Assembly (NCBI GenBank): GCA_021732445.1
Contig: JAKFUZ010000010.1
Location: 1-56,931 of the forward strand
Source: Sphingomonas sp.
GTDB lineage: Bacteria > Pseudomonadota > Alphaproteobacteria > Sphingomonadales > Sphingomonadaceae
Direction of reading: 5' to 3'
Length of the DNA stretch: 56,931 bases
The notes below the pieces were generated by a model, which was not told the DNA's origin, ran no database searches, and saw only the letters and a list, made by a program, of their open reading frames with translations. The position numbers and the translations under genes are program-made. Below, in pieces: positions 1-8,974 of this stretch (its first letter is position 1; each line of letters begins with the position of its first letter).

Positions 1-88
1 CCTGTTCGGACCCATCGGCCACATCCCGCCTGCCGAGGCCGAAGCCAACTACTATGCCGCCAAACAAGACCTCGATATGGTCGCGTGA
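1..88 (+). CDS. IS3-family transposase OrfB, C-terminal 28 residues (partial)
   Basis: Reading from base 2 gives the closing segment of the DDE integrase-type transposase of IS3 elements: GPIGHIPPAEAEANYYAA followed by a short acidic tail and TGA at 86-88. The I-P-P-A-E-A-E block followed by an aromatic pair is the recognisable C-terminal signature of this family. The catalytic D,D,E residues lie upstream of the window. The gene reads towards the disrupted surface-protein gene that follows. Confidence 0.8.
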   Translation, partial: LFGPIGHIPPAEAEANYYAAKQDLDMVA

Positions 89-128
89 CTCAAACCAAAC
101 CGCCTCCGGGAAATCCGGGACGCTTCAC
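1..128 (+). mobile_element. Right end of an IS3-family insertion sequence
   Basis: The first 88 bases encode the C-terminus of an IS3-family transposase. About 40 bases after the stop codon form a typical IS3 terminal region, a C/G-rich block containing CCTCCGGGAAATCCGGG, which is also a near-palindrome. The element probably ends near position 127 (...GACGCTTCA), because an outer-membrane-protein reading frame takes over there. The left end lies outside the window, so the target duplication cannot be checked. The end position is inferred to within a few bases. Confidence 0.75.
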
Positions 129-1064
129 ACCCTTGGCAGCGGCTGGACGGTAGACGCAACACTTGACGGCAACCGCACGCTTGGGGGGTTTGACCCGACA
201 CGCGTCATCAACCGCGCAGAGCCGGTCGCAAGCGGCGGCTTTCTGGCATCACGCTCGGTACTTACGGAAGATTTCACCGCGCTGACGCTGGGCTTTGGCT
301 ATCGCGCCGGAAGCTGGAGCGCCACAACCCGCGGCGAATATCGCTTCGGCAGTCTGGGCGACCGCGCGGCCTTTTCGTTTGGGGCGATCCGGCAGGTGGG
401 CGATGGCAGTGTTTTTGGCGGTCTTGCAACATGGGCGCGCGTGAGCGAGCTTGGCGCGACGACGCAGACCGCGAATGTGGCGGTGTCGGGCGCCTTCCGG
501 CCCCCATCGGCGCGGCTTGCCCTGTTCGGCAAGCTTGAATTTCGTCGCGATCAGGTGAGCGGCGCGACCCTGGGTGCCGAGGCGCCGGCCGGCGGCGGCG
601 TGCTGCGGGTTAACGGCAATGCCCGGTCTGAGCGCGTCATCGCCAGCCTGTCCGCCGCCTGGGCGCCAGACGGGCGCGACGAGGACGGCGCCTATCAGCG
701 GCATGAAGTTTCCGTCTTTTTCGCCAACCGCTATGTCAGCGAACGCGTTGAATCGCTTGACGTGGAGGGGGTCTCCACATTGGTCGGCGTGGATTTCCGG
801 CTCGGTGTTGGCGAGCATATCGAGCTTGGTGCGTCGGGCACGGCCCGCGGCGCGCTTTCGCGGGGTGCCTTTGGCTATGCAATTGGCCCAGTGATTGGCG
901 TGCGTCCGGCAAAGAACATGCTGGTAACCGCGGGATGGAATTTTTCCGGCTTTGCTGACCGCGATTTCAGCCAGGCGCGGGCGACGCGCCAGGGGTTTTT
1001 CCTCGCGACGCGCATCAAGTTCGACCAGACGAGCTTTGGCTTTCTCGGCCTTGGCAAACGCTGA
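129..1064 (+). pseudogene. C-terminal barrel fragment of a large surface/outer-membrane protein, cut by the IS element
   Basis: An open frame runs from inside the IS end to 1064, but only the part after about 129 looks like the original protein. It shows alternating hydrophobic/polar beta strands with many Gly and aromatic residues, as in an outer-membrane beta barrel. The end (GWNFSGFADRDFSQARATRQG, then a strand ending KFDQTS) resembles the C-terminal domain of very large repeat-containing surface proteins of sphingomonads; that is a recollection of family appearance, not a search result. There is no signal peptide or own start site, because the 5' part is replaced by the IS. The remnant is probably not expressed or exported. 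The earliest ATG in frame, at 54, lies inside the transposase gene and is not credible as a start. Confidence 0.6.
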
Positions 1065-1144
1065 CTGGTCGGTGCGAGACGCCGCACCTCGGCACAACCG
1101 ACAGCGGTAGCGCCTGCCACCAAAGCGCAGTAAAGCTGCGTACC

Positions 1145-3214
1145 ATGTCGATGACCGCCCCCCACCGCTTCTACTCCATCCATGCCCACGACATGGTGCG
1201 CGTGGCCGCGTGCACGCCGCGCGCGACGGTTGGAGACCCTGCCGCCAATGCGGATGCCGCGATAAGGCTTGCCCGCCAGGCGGCGGAAAATGGCGCAGAT
1301 TTGCTCGTGTTTCCAGAGCTTAGCCTGTCCTCCTACGCGATCGACGATCTGCACATGCAGGCAGCGCACCACAGCGCAACTGAAGCCGCCCTCGCAAAGG
1401 TCGCGCGCGAAACGGCGGAACTGCGCACGGTGCTGGTGGTGGGTGCGGCGCTTGCGCGCAACGGGCGGCTGTATAACTGCGCCGTCCCCATCGCGCGTGG
1501 TCGCATTCTCGGCGTCGTCCCCAAGAGCTTTCTGCCCAATTACCGCGAATTTTATGAAAAGCGCTGGTTTGCGAGCGGCGCCGGGCTGGCAGGGCTTGAG
1601 ATGTCGGTTGCCGGCCAGACGGTGGCCTTTGGCGCTGATCTGCTATTTGGCGCGAACGACCTTTCGCATTTCACCTTCCATGTCGAAATCTGTGAGGATT
1701 TCTGGTCGCCGACGCCCCCTTCGACGCGCGGCGCGCTTGCGGGCGCGCTCATCTGCTGCAATCTGTCGGCCTCGCCCATCCTCATCGGCAAGGCGCGCGA
1801 CCGGGCGATGCTGGCGGCGGCACAGTCTTCGCGCGCGATCTGCGCTTATGTGTTTTCGGCAAGCGGACCGGGCGAAAGCACGACCGATCTTGCGTGGGAC
1901 GGGCAGAGCCTCATCCACGAAAATGGCGATTTGCTGGCGGAATCGCAGCGTTTCCGGTGTGAGGCCGATACGATCATCGCCGATGTCGACACCGGGCGCC
2001 TGCGGATCGAGCGGATGCGCAACGGCACCTTCAACGATGCCGCGCGTCTGGCCGGCGACCCCGAGCTGAGCTTTCGCCAAATCGCGTTCGACCATCTGCC
2101 GGATTTTGCCGATATTGGCCTCAAGCGCCCGCTCCGCCGCTTCCCGTTCGTGCCCAACACGCCCGAACGGCTGAACGAGGATTGCTACGAGGCCTTCAAC
2201 ATTCAGGTCGAGGGCCTGATGACACGGGTTGAGGCGGCCCGGGTCGACACGCTGGTGCTAGGCATTTCGGGCGGCCTGGATTCGACGCACGCGCTCATCG
2301 TCTCGGCCGCCGTGATGGACCGCTTGAAGCGCCCGCGTACCGACATTCTTGGCTTCACCATGCCCGGTTTTGCCACCAGCGAGGAAACCAAAACCAACGC
2401 CTGGGCGCTGATGACCGCGCTTGGCGTAACGGCCGCCGAACTCGACATTCGCCCCGCTGCCAACCAGATGCTGACGGATATTGGCCACCCCTATGCCCAA
2501 GGCGAGCGGCTTTACGACGTGACGTTCGAGAATGTGCAGGCCGGCCTGCGCACCGATTATCTGTTCCGGCTCGCCAACCAGCATAATGGCCTGGTCGTCG
2601 GTACCGGCGACCTGTCAGAAATCGCGCTTGGCTGGTGCACCTATGGCGTGGGTGACCAGATGAGCCATTATGCAGTGAATGCAGGCGTGCCAAAAACACT
2701 GATCCAGTATCTCATTCGCTGGGCGATGACGACCGATCAGTTTGACGACGCGACTGACCGCGTGCTGGGCGCCATTCTCGCAACCGAAATCTCACCCGAG
2801 CTGGTGCCCGCCGATGGTGGCCCGATGCAAAGCACGCAGGACCGGGTTGGGCCCTATGAATTGCACGACTTTTTCCTCCATCACGTCGTGCGGCTTGGGC
2901 TGGCGCCTTCAAAAATCGCGTTTCTTGCCTGGCACGCCTGGCGCGACGCGGCCGACGGTCGCTGGCCGCGCGGTTTTCCCGAGGCGGCGCGGCACAGCTA
3001 TGATCTGGCGACCATCGCCAAATGGCTGGAAAATTTCCTGTTCCGCTTCTTCCAGATCAGCCAGTTCAAGCGATCGGCCAGCCCCAACGGGCCGAAGGTG
3101 TCGGGCGGCGGCGCCCTTTCCCCCCGCGGCGACTGGCGCGCGCCGTCTGACGGAACAGCACGGGTGTGGATCGACGAACTAAAGGCGGGGTTGCCGCCGA
3201 CTGATCCCGCCTAG
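1145..3214 (+). CDS. nadE: NAD(+) synthase, glutamine-hydrolysing
   Basis: Cytoplasmic enzyme of the last step of NAD synthesis: nicotinic acid adenine dinucleotide is amidated with ammonia released from glutamine. At 689 residues it has the two-domain long form. The N-terminal nitrilase-type glutaminase shows the Glu in VFPELSLSSY, the Lys in PKSFLPNYREFYEKRWF and the Cys in EICEDFW, which make the expected E-K-C triad. The C-terminal synthetase carries the pyrophosphate-binding motif LGISGGLDSTHAL near residue 370 and the TGDLSEIALGWCTYG loop. The start is ATG at 1145; a second ATG two codons later is possible. The gene stands alone and converges on the flavin monooxygenase gene, the two stops interlocking in a 4-bp CTAG (3211-3214). 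Confidence 0.95.
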   Translation: MSMTAPHRFYSIHAHDMVRVAACTPRATVGDPAANADAAIRLARQAAENGADLLVFPELSLSSYAIDDLHMQAAHHSATEAALAKVARETAELRTVLVVGAALARNGRLYNCAVPIARGRILGVVPKSFLPNYREFYEKRWFASGAGLAGLEMSVAGQTVAFGADLLFGANDLSHFTFHVEICEDFWSPTPPSTRGALAGALICCNLSASPILIGKARDRAMLAAAQSSRAICAYVFSASGPGESTTDLAWDGQSLIHENGDLLAESQRFRCEADTIIADVDTGRLRIERMRNGTFNDAARLAGDPELSFRQIAFDHLPDFADIGLKRPLRRFPFVPNTPERLNEDCYEAFNIQVEGLMTRVEAARVDTLVLGISGGLDSTHALIVSAAVMDRLKRPRTDILGFTMPGFATSEETKTNAWALMTALGVTAAELDIRPAANQMLTDIGHPYAQGERLYDVTFENVQAGLRTDYLFRLANQHNGLVVGTGDLSEIALGWCTYGVGDQMSHYAVNAGVPKTLIQYLIRWAMTTDQFDDATDRVLGAILATEISPELVPADGGPMQSTQDRVGPYELHDFFLHHVVRLGLAPSKIAFLAWHAWRDAADGRWPRGFPEAARHSYDLATIAKWLENFLFRFFQISQFKRSASPNGPKVSGGGALSPRGDWRAPSDGTARVWIDELKAGLPPTDPA

Positions 3215-4245
3215 GCCGCCACAACGGCCACGCCGCGCCCCATCACCTGCGCGGAAAACCGTTCCATTTCCTCCGCCTGCGGGCTCATTTGCAGCAGCAG
3301 CAGGTCGAGCCCGGCGGCTTCATATTCCTCGATCCGTTCGCGCAACTGCTCGGGCGTGCCGATCAGGTTCGGGCGCAGGCCCCGGTTTGACACCGAATAT
3401 TCGTTGATCTTCATTTCGCGCTCAAGCTGCGTACCCGACAGCCATTGATCGAAATTGTCATAACCCGCCGGAAGCTCGGTCACCTCGGTGATGCGGGCCA
3501 GTTCGCGCCTGGCCTCGGCCTCGCTGTCGCGCACGATGGCATAGGCGGCCATCCCATAATGCATCGGCGGCCTGCCCGCTTCTGCCCGCCTGCGCGCCAT
3601 GTCGGCAATCTTCGGCGCAATGGCGTCAGCCGGGTCGCCGTGCATCACATAGGCATCGCACTGGCTGGCGATAAGCGCCTTGGCGGCCTCGCTCTCGCCA
3701 CCGGCATAGGTAACGGGCTTGCGCACCGGCTTTGGCGAGCAGATTGCCTTGTCAGTTGAATAGAACGTGCCGGAAAAATCAAATTCCTCTTCCGACCACA
3801 GCCCCTCGACCACCTTCAGCCATTCGGATGTCCGTGCATAACGATTGTCATGCTCGTCAAACTGCAGGCCATAACGCCGCGCCTCATCCGCCCACCACGA
3901 CGACACCACGTTAAGCGCGAGCCGCCCGCCCGAGATCTGATCGATATTTGCCGCCGCCTTGGCAAACAGGGCGGGCTGGTGGAAATTGGGCCGAACGGCG
4001 ACCATTAGCTCAAGCGTTTCGGTTACCGCGGCCACCGCCGCCGCTGTCGACCAGGCATCAAGCGTCGGCGCGCCCACACCCTTGATATCGTTCATGTTCA
4101 GCTCGGCGATGAGGCTCAGGTCATAGCCCCATTTTTCAGAATTTATCGCCAGGCGGCGCGTATAGTCCCAGCTCGCTTCCATCTGCTCGTCAGCGACATT
4201 ACGCAGCCAGCCGCCGAACACCGGCATCCAATATCCATATCTCAT
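3211..4245 (-). CDS. LLM-class flavin-dependent monooxygenase (alkanesulfonate/dimethyl sulfone type)
   Basis: A 344-residue luciferase-like TIM-barrel protein. The N-terminus (MRYGYWMPVFGGWLRN), the central LMVAVRPNFHQPALFAKAAA and the ISGGRLALNVVSSWW block are typical of FMNH2-dependent two-component monooxygenases such as SsuD and SfnG, which desulfonate alkanesulfonates or oxidise dimethyl sulfone. The substrate cannot be read from the sequence, and no flavin reductase or sulfonate transporter is adjacent. Its start codon overlaps the stop of the upstream ATP-grasp gene (ATGA at 4242-4245), so the two are translationally coupled and probably act in one pathway. The 3' end interlocks with nadE. 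Confidence 0.85.
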   Translation of the reverse strand: MRYGYWMPVFGGWLRNVADEQMEASWDYTRRLAINSEKWGYDLSLIAELNMNDIKGVGAPTLDAWSTAAAVAAVTETLELMVAVRPNFHQPALFAKAAANIDQISGGRLALNVVSSWWADEARRYGLQFDEHDNRYARTSEWLKVVEGLWSEEEFDFSGTFYSTDKAICSPKPVRKPVTYAGGESEAAKALIASQCDAYVMHGDPADAIAPKIADMARRRAEAGRPPMHYGMAAYAIVRDSEAEARRELARITEVTELPAGYDNFDQWLSGTQLEREMKINEYSVSNRGLRPNLIGTPEQLRERIEEYEAAGLDLLLLQMSPQAEEMERFSAQVMGRGVAVVAA

Positions 4246-5153
4246 GCCTTCACCTTTGCGATTTCTGCGAGAAGATAGTCGATCAGTGGCTCGTGCGGGT
4301 CCCAGCCGAGCACGTCCAGCGGCTTGGCAACAAAATTGCTGAGCGCGTTGATGTCGTAAAAGCGCGGCGTGCCATCGCGGTCGTCGATCATTACCTCGAT
4401 CCCCCCGATATCAAGCCCGGCCGCCATGGCGATCCGCTCGGCCGCGCCGATGATGGCAGGTGCTGGCATGGCCTTGGTCATCGTAATGGGTTTGCCATCG
4501 GCCACACAGGCATCAGCCGGGCACAGGTCAAACTGTCCGCCGCCGTCAATGTCGATCGCGTACAGGAATTTGCGATCCAGTGTTTCAAGGCGGGTGATCC
4601 GGCCGTCGCGAGCCGGGACATATTCCTGCACCAGCAACACACCGTCTATGCTGGTCGGCACAAATGCATCGGCCACCGCGAGCGCAAGCTCGGCGGCCGT
4701 TTCATAGCGCATGATGCCCGCGCCCGATCCGCCGATATTGGCTTTCACCACAATGGGAAAGCGCAAGGAAGCCGCCGCCGCCGGAATGTCGGCCACGCGG
4801 TGAACGACCCGTGTCGCCGGAATCGCATAACCAAGCGCGGAAATCAGCGCGAGCTGCCGCGCCTTGCTGGCATCCACCGCCAGCACATCGGCGCCGTTGA
4901 TGATCCGCGCGCCCTGTCCCGCCCAGTGCGCATACAAGGCAGGCGCATAGAAAATCGCGTGCTCGGGGCTGCGCAAAAAGCTCGACATGGCCAGCCGGCT
5001 GAGCACCACGCGCGCTGGCGGCGCGGAGCCTGCGGGGTCAAAGCTGTGGCCGGCGATGCTGATCGGTTCATAGGCAATGCCGCGTGCCGCAAGCGCGCTG
5101 AACAGCGGTGCAAACCAGGCAGGATGCTCGTAGAAAATGGCAAGATCGTTCAT
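4242..5153 (-). CDS. ATP-grasp family ligase
   Basis: A 303-residue protein. The start is taken as the ATG at 5153 (MNDLAIFYEH), since the longer open frame upstream is Pro/Ala-rich with no family-like sequence. It shows the ATP-grasp pattern: PIVVKANIGGSGAGIMRY (nucleotide-binding lysine and glycine loop, about residues 130-150), LLVQEYVPARDGRITRLETL, and the metal-binding end GGIEVMIDDRDGTPRFYDIN. The overall shape resembles RimK/glutathione-synthetase-like enzymes that couple a carboxylate to an amine or thiol through an acyl-phosphate. The substrate is unknown. Its ATGA overlap with the downstream flavin monooxygenase suggests a shared small-molecule pathway. Confidence 0.8.
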   Translation of the reverse strand: MNDLAIFYEHPAWFAPLFSALAARGIAYEPISIAGHSFDPAGSAPPARVVLSRLAMSSFLRSPEHAIFYAPALYAHWAGQGARIINGADVLAVDASKARQLALISALGYAIPATRVVHRVADIPAAAASLRFPIVVKANIGGSGAGIMRYETAAELALAVADAFVPTSIDGVLLVQEYVPARDGRITRLETLDRKFLYAIDIDGGGQFDLCPADACVADGKPITMTKAMPAPAIIGAAERIAMAAGLDIGGIEVMIDDRDGTPRFYDINALSNFVAKPLDVLGWDPHEPLIDYLLAEIAKVKA

Positions 5154-5329
5154 TGCGTTCCATTCGGCTGGCGGCGGTTGCGGGTTACCGCTTGAGCCGA
5201 CCCGATGTGCTTTAGCGCGCCTATCGCGTGGTGATGCAAGTACGGGCGGGGTCGGCGCCATGACCGCACAATTGTTGCACGATTGCGCACCAATGCCGCG
5301 CTGCCCAGCGCTTGGCGGCAGCACACCGG

Positions 5330-6598
5330 CTATTCGCTCAGATGGCGGCGCATGCGCCTGGCCAGCAGCCACATTACCAGCAGCACAACCGGCACCATGA
5401 GCGCAATCGCCAGATCATGGTCGATACCCCGCACGGCCTTTATGGGATAGGCCAGCAGCGCGACGAGATAATAGCTGATCGCGACGACCGACAAGCCTTC
5501 CACCGTCTGCTGCAATCGCAACTGCAACTGGGTGCGCCTGTCCATCGAGGCCAACAAATCACGGTTTTGCTTGGCGAGCGCAATGTCGATGCGGGTGCGC
5601 AGCAATTCGCTGGCCCATGCCGCGCGCTGCGACAGGTCGTCGAGCCGCTGCGAAAAGCTGTCGCAGGTGCGCACGGCAGGCATCAGCCGCCGTTCGGTGA
5701 AATCGTCAAGGCTCTGATGGCCCGACACCGGCGCAATGTTGAGCGCGCGCAGCCGCTCGATACTGAGCTGGGCATAGGCCCGGGTCGCACTCATCCGGTA
5801 GCGGGTGGTGGCGGCGAGCCGTGCCAGTTCCGCCGAAAGGAAGGTCAGCTCGTCGAGCAGCGCATCGTCCTGGCTCACCCGTTCCGACACGCTGTGCGTC
5901 AGCGCTGCCAGCCGCTGCTCCAGGCGCGTGACTTCGGCCGTGGTCGCCTGCGCAAGCGGCAAGCCAAGCAGCGCCATGTTGCGATAATTGCCCAGCTCTT
6001 GAAGCCGCATAACGAGCTGCGGCGCATCGTCGCCTTCCAGCCCGGTATCGTGGACCAGCAGCCGTCCATAGCCATCGGCATGCAGCCGGAAATCGGAATA
6101 GATACGCGCCCGGGCTCCCGCCACATCGCAGGTGATCGTCGCCTCGGGCAAAAACCATGCGCCAAGCTCGGCGGTTGCAGGTGCCGGCGCATCGCGGCCA
6201 AGCAGCGCGATTTGCGTCGCGCGGATGACTTGCCCCGGAATCTGGGCCAAAATGGTTGCGGCCTGTTCTCCAAAATGCGCGGGATCAAACGGATCAGCCG
6301 CGCCAAACGGACCCGGTCGCAACACCGTAAAGGTCGCAAATTCAGTGTGGCGCTCCCACACCAATATCGCCGCTTGAAGCGGAATAACGGCATATTTGGC
6401 GCGGTCCGGCAGCGTCAGGCCGGCCGCTGCGGCGAGTGCGGCCACTGTGCGCGCCGTTTGCGCGGCGCTGTCATCGTCAACGAGCGACACCACCTGCACC
6501 AGCCGCGCCGGCGACGCGAAGGGCGGCAAGCGGCGAACATGCATTTCAGCCGAAAGCGACGCCCGCAAGGGGTGGCTGCGCTCTATCACATTTGCCAT
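5330..6598 (-). CDS. DUF3422 family membrane protein
   Basis: A 422-residue protein matching the DUF3422 pattern. The N-terminus begins NVIERSHPLRASLSAEMHVR and continues with PARLVQVVSLVDDD, a long soluble part rich in predicted helix follows, and two transmembrane helices lie near the C-terminus (around VAISYYLVALLAYPIKA and LAIALMVPVVLLVMWLLAR) with a short Arg-rich cytoplasmic tail. The family is widespread in Alphaproteobacteria and has no established function. It is transcribed alone, divergently from crtD, with about 126 bp between the two starts. Family assignment is confident; role unknown. Confidence 0.85.
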   Translation of the reverse strand: MANVIERSHPLRASLSAEMHVRRLPPFASPARLVQVVSLVDDDSAAQTARTVAALAAAAGLTLPDRAKYAVIPLQAAILVWERHTEFATFTVLRPGPFGAADPFDPAHFGEQAATILAQIPGQVIRATQIALLGRDAPAPATAELGAWFLPEATITCDVAGARARIYSDFRLHADGYGRLLVHDTGLEGDDAPQLVMRLQELGNYRNMALLGLPLAQATTAEVTRLEQRLAALTHSVSERVSQDDALLDELTFLSAELARLAATTRYRMSATRAYAQLSIERLRALNIAPVSGHQSLDDFTERRLMPAVRTCDSFSQRLDDLSQRAAWASELLRTRIDIALAKQNRDLLASMDRRTQLQLRLQQTVEGLSVVAISYYLVALLAYPIKAVRGIDHDLAIALMVPVVLLVMWLLARRMRRHLSE

Positions 6599-6724
6599 CG
6601 CCCATTCCCCTCAAGCAGCAGCGGCCGCCCCGCCCGCCATTCGCGCCCTGGGCGCCCGTTTGCCCTGTTATCGCAGTCGCCACCATGCTAACCTTGCCAC
6701 AATGATTTCGCTAGCGGCACTTGC

Positions 6725-8221
6725 TTGAACAGGCCTCCGGTCATCATCATTGGCGCAGGTGTGGGCGGCTTGAGCGCAGCGGCGCTTGTCGCGGCGCATG
6801 GCGAGCCGGTGCTGGTCCTTGAACGCGCTGATGCACCCGGCGGCAAACTGCGCGAGATGTCGGTCGGCGGCGTCGCGATAGATGCCGGGCCGACGGTGTT
6901 CACCATGCGCTGGGTGTTCGACCAGTTGTTTGCCGATGCCGGGGGCGACTTCGCCAGTGCTGTGCGGCTGTCGCCCGCTGAGCTGCTCGCGCGCCATGCC
7001 TGGGACGCGCGGGGGCATTTTGATCTGTTTGCCGACCAGGAACGGTGCGAGGCGTCCATTGCCGCCTTTTTCGGCGACCGCGAGCTTGCCGGGTATCGCA
7101 ATTTCTGCCGGGAAGCGGCCAGTATCTACAACGTGCTGCGCAGGCCATTTCTGGAAGGCACGCGGCCGACGCCACTGTCGCTGATGACGCGCATCGGGCT
7201 GAGGCGCCTGCCCGACGCGCTCGCCATTCGCCCGCACCAGTCGTTGTGGCGCGCGCTTGGCCGGCATTTTCGTGATCCCCGGCTGCGGCAGTTGTTCGGT
7301 CGCTACGCGACCTATTGCGGCGCCTCGCCGTTTGCCGCGCCCGCCACGCTGATGCTGATCGCCCATGTCGAGCGCGACGGCGTATGGCTGGCCGACGACG
7401 GGATGCACGCAATAGCGACGGCAATCGAGCGTCTGGCGCGGCGCAACGGTGCGGCATTCCGTTACAGCGCACACGTCGCCGAAATCCTCGTTGAAAGCGG
7501 GCGCGCCTGCGGGGTCAGGCTGGCAAGCGGCGAAGACATCCGGGCCAGCGCGATAATCTGCAATGGCGATCCCGCCGCTTTGTCGACCGGCCGGCTCGGC
7601 ACGGCGGCGCGGCGCGCGGTCGCCCCATCGTCGCCCGCGCGGCGGTCTTTGTCGAGCATGACGTGGCTCGTCCATGCGCAGACGCACGGCTTTGCGCTGT
7701 CGCGCCACAATGTGTTTTTTTCCAGCGATTATCCAGCGGAGTTCAAGGCGATTTTCGGGCGTGGTGACGTCCCGGAGGAACCCACGGTATATGTCTGCGC
7801 GCAGGATCGAGACGATGTTGGCCAGCGGGCGGGCACCGGCGCCGAACGGTTGCAGCTCATCGTCAATGCACCCGCCAATGGCGACCGGCATGACTATTCC
7901 GCCGCCGAACGCGCGCGGAGTGCGGCAGCAGCCTTTGGTCTGCTCCAGGCTTGCGGCCTGCATATCGACCGCGCGCATGGCAGCGAAGTCCTCGTTACGC
8001 CCGCCGATTACGAAGCCCTGTTTCCCGCTTCTGGCGGCGCGCTTTACGGCATGGCCAATCATGGCTGGCGCGCGCCCTTCCAGCGCCCGGCCGCGGCCAG
8101 CAGCTTGCCGGGATTATATCTGGCGGGCGGCGGTGTTCATCCCGGCGCCGGCATTCCCATGGCGACGCTGTCCGGCCGGCTGGCGGCCACACAACTCATC
8201 GCCGACCTTGGCAAGCGCTAG
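6725..8221 (+). CDS. crtD: CrtD: 1-hydroxycarotenoid 3,4-desaturase (methoxyneurosporene dehydrogenase)
   Basis: A 498-residue FAD-dependent phytoene-desaturase-family enzyme. It introduces the C-3,4 double bond into 1-hydroxylated carotenoids in the spheroidene/spirilloxanthin pathway, after CrtC and before CrtF. The dinucleotide-binding motif IIGAGVGGLSAAALVAAHG begins at residue 8, and the family C-terminal block LYLAGGGVHPGAGIPMA is present. No ATG precedes the motif in frame (an in-frame stop lies at 6689), so the start is the TTG at 6725, which gives a normal-length N-terminus. CrtD rather than CrtI is favoured by the neighbouring crtC, crtF and bch genes and by its divergence from bacterial phytoene desaturases; this is a context call. 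Its stop interlocks with the next minus-strand gene (CTAG, 8218-8221). Confidence 0.88.
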   Translation: MNRPPVIIIGAGVGGLSAAALVAAHGEPVLVLERADAPGGKLREMSVGGVAIDAGPTVFTMRWVFDQLFADAGGDFASAVRLSPAELLARHAWDARGHFDLFADQERCEASIAAFFGDRELAGYRNFCREAASIYNVLRRPFLEGTRPTPLSLMTRIGLRRLPDALAIRPHQSLWRALGRHFRDPRLRQLFGRYATYCGASPFAAPATLMLIAHVERDGVWLADDGMHAIATAIERLARRNGAAFRYSAHVAEILVESGRACGVRLASGEDIRASAIICNGDPAALSTGRLGTAARRAVAPSSPARRSLSSMTWLVHAQTHGFALSRHNVFFSSDYPAEFKAIFGRGDVPEEPTVYVCAQDRDDVGQRAGTGAERLQLIVNAPANGDRHDYSAAERARSAAAAFGLLQACGLHIDRAHGSEVLVTPADYEALFPASGGALYGMANHGWRAPFQRPAAASSLPGLYLAGGGVHPGAGIPMATLSGRLAATQLIADLGKR

Positions 8222-8934
8222 CCGGTCGCGCTTCCGGCCGCGGGCCCCGCGCGCGCGCGCAGCGTGAACACTGCGATGAGCGACACGCCGACAATACTCG
8301 GCAGCGCCCATATGGCCGGGTTGAACACATGCTGGGGCAGCAGCCTGATAAGCCCGACCGATACAAAGGCGGTATAGGCCGAAATGCCCATGCCGATAAG
8401 CGCGCGAAAATGCTCGTGCACATAAGCGCGCGGGGCAACGCGCGGCCGCCAGATATAGCGCAATTGGGTTGCAACCGCGACCAGCCCGATGACGGCGAGC
8501 AACATCATCAGCGGCTGGCCGAGCATCACCCCATGTGCCCCGCAATTCAGCGCTGCGGCAATAACGGCTGCAAACACAAGCTGATGGCGCGCCCCGCGAA
8601 GCCCGTCGCGCCGCGCCCGCGCCCGCGCCACGGCCATCCCATAATCGGCAAAACTGATTGTGAGCACGCCCAGATACAGCATCATCCAGCCGAACAGCCC
8701 GGCAAACAATGCCCGGTCGGTAATCACCGGCAGGCGCTTTTCCGGCCCGAACAGCGACAGCAGCGCCATGGCGATGGCAAGCCCGCCCGCCGCCATGAAG
8801 GCGCGCGCCGCCAGCCTGCCCCATCGCCGGTGCGCCGCGCCGCCTTTACGCGCGGCCACCGGCACCCAAAAGGCAATGAGGCCCGTTGTCCCCACCACGA
8901 CATGAACGATTACCAGCAGCGAAAAGAGCGACAT
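8218..8934 (-). CDS. DUF2306-like multi-pass membrane protein
   Basis: A 238-residue protein with about seven hydrophobic segments. The first carries the pattern VIVHVVVGTTGLIAFWVPV followed by AAHRRWGRLAARAF, i.e. a His in helix 1 and a His-Arg-Arg-Trp-Gly turn, as in DUF2306-type predicted membrane proteins. Further intramembrane His residues (NCGAHGVMLG, VHEHFRALIGMG) could bind haem or metal, but this is speculation. It lies 40 bp downstream of pufC on the same strand, so it may be the last gene of the puf transcript; a link to photosynthesis is inference. ATG start at 8934. Confidence 0.6.
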   Translation of the reverse strand: MSLFSLLVIVHVVVGTTGLIAFWVPVAARKGGAAHRRWGRLAARAFMAAGGLAIAMALLSLFGPEKRLPVITDRALFAGLFGWMMLYLGVLTISFADYGMAVARARARRDGLRGARHQLVFAAVIAAALNCGAHGVMLGQPLMMLLAVIGLVAVATQLRYIWRPRVAPRAYVHEHFRALIGMGISAYTAFVSVGLIRLLPQHVFNPAIWALPSIVGVSLIAVFTLRARAGPAAGSATG

Positions 8935-8974
8935 ATCGCTGTGCCCTTTGTCGCCGCTGGATTACGCGGTGCGC

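Noticed and set aside
249..1097. 282-codon minus-strand open frame over the barrel fragment
   Set aside because: It is Arg/Ala-rich with no family features and mirrors a plausible beta-barrel reading on the other strand; GC-rich sequence produces such shadow frames.
5312..6691. 459-codon plus-strand open frame opposite DUF3422
   Set aside because: Composition is Arg/Gln/His-rich and without domains; DUF3422 on the other strand is a recognisable family.
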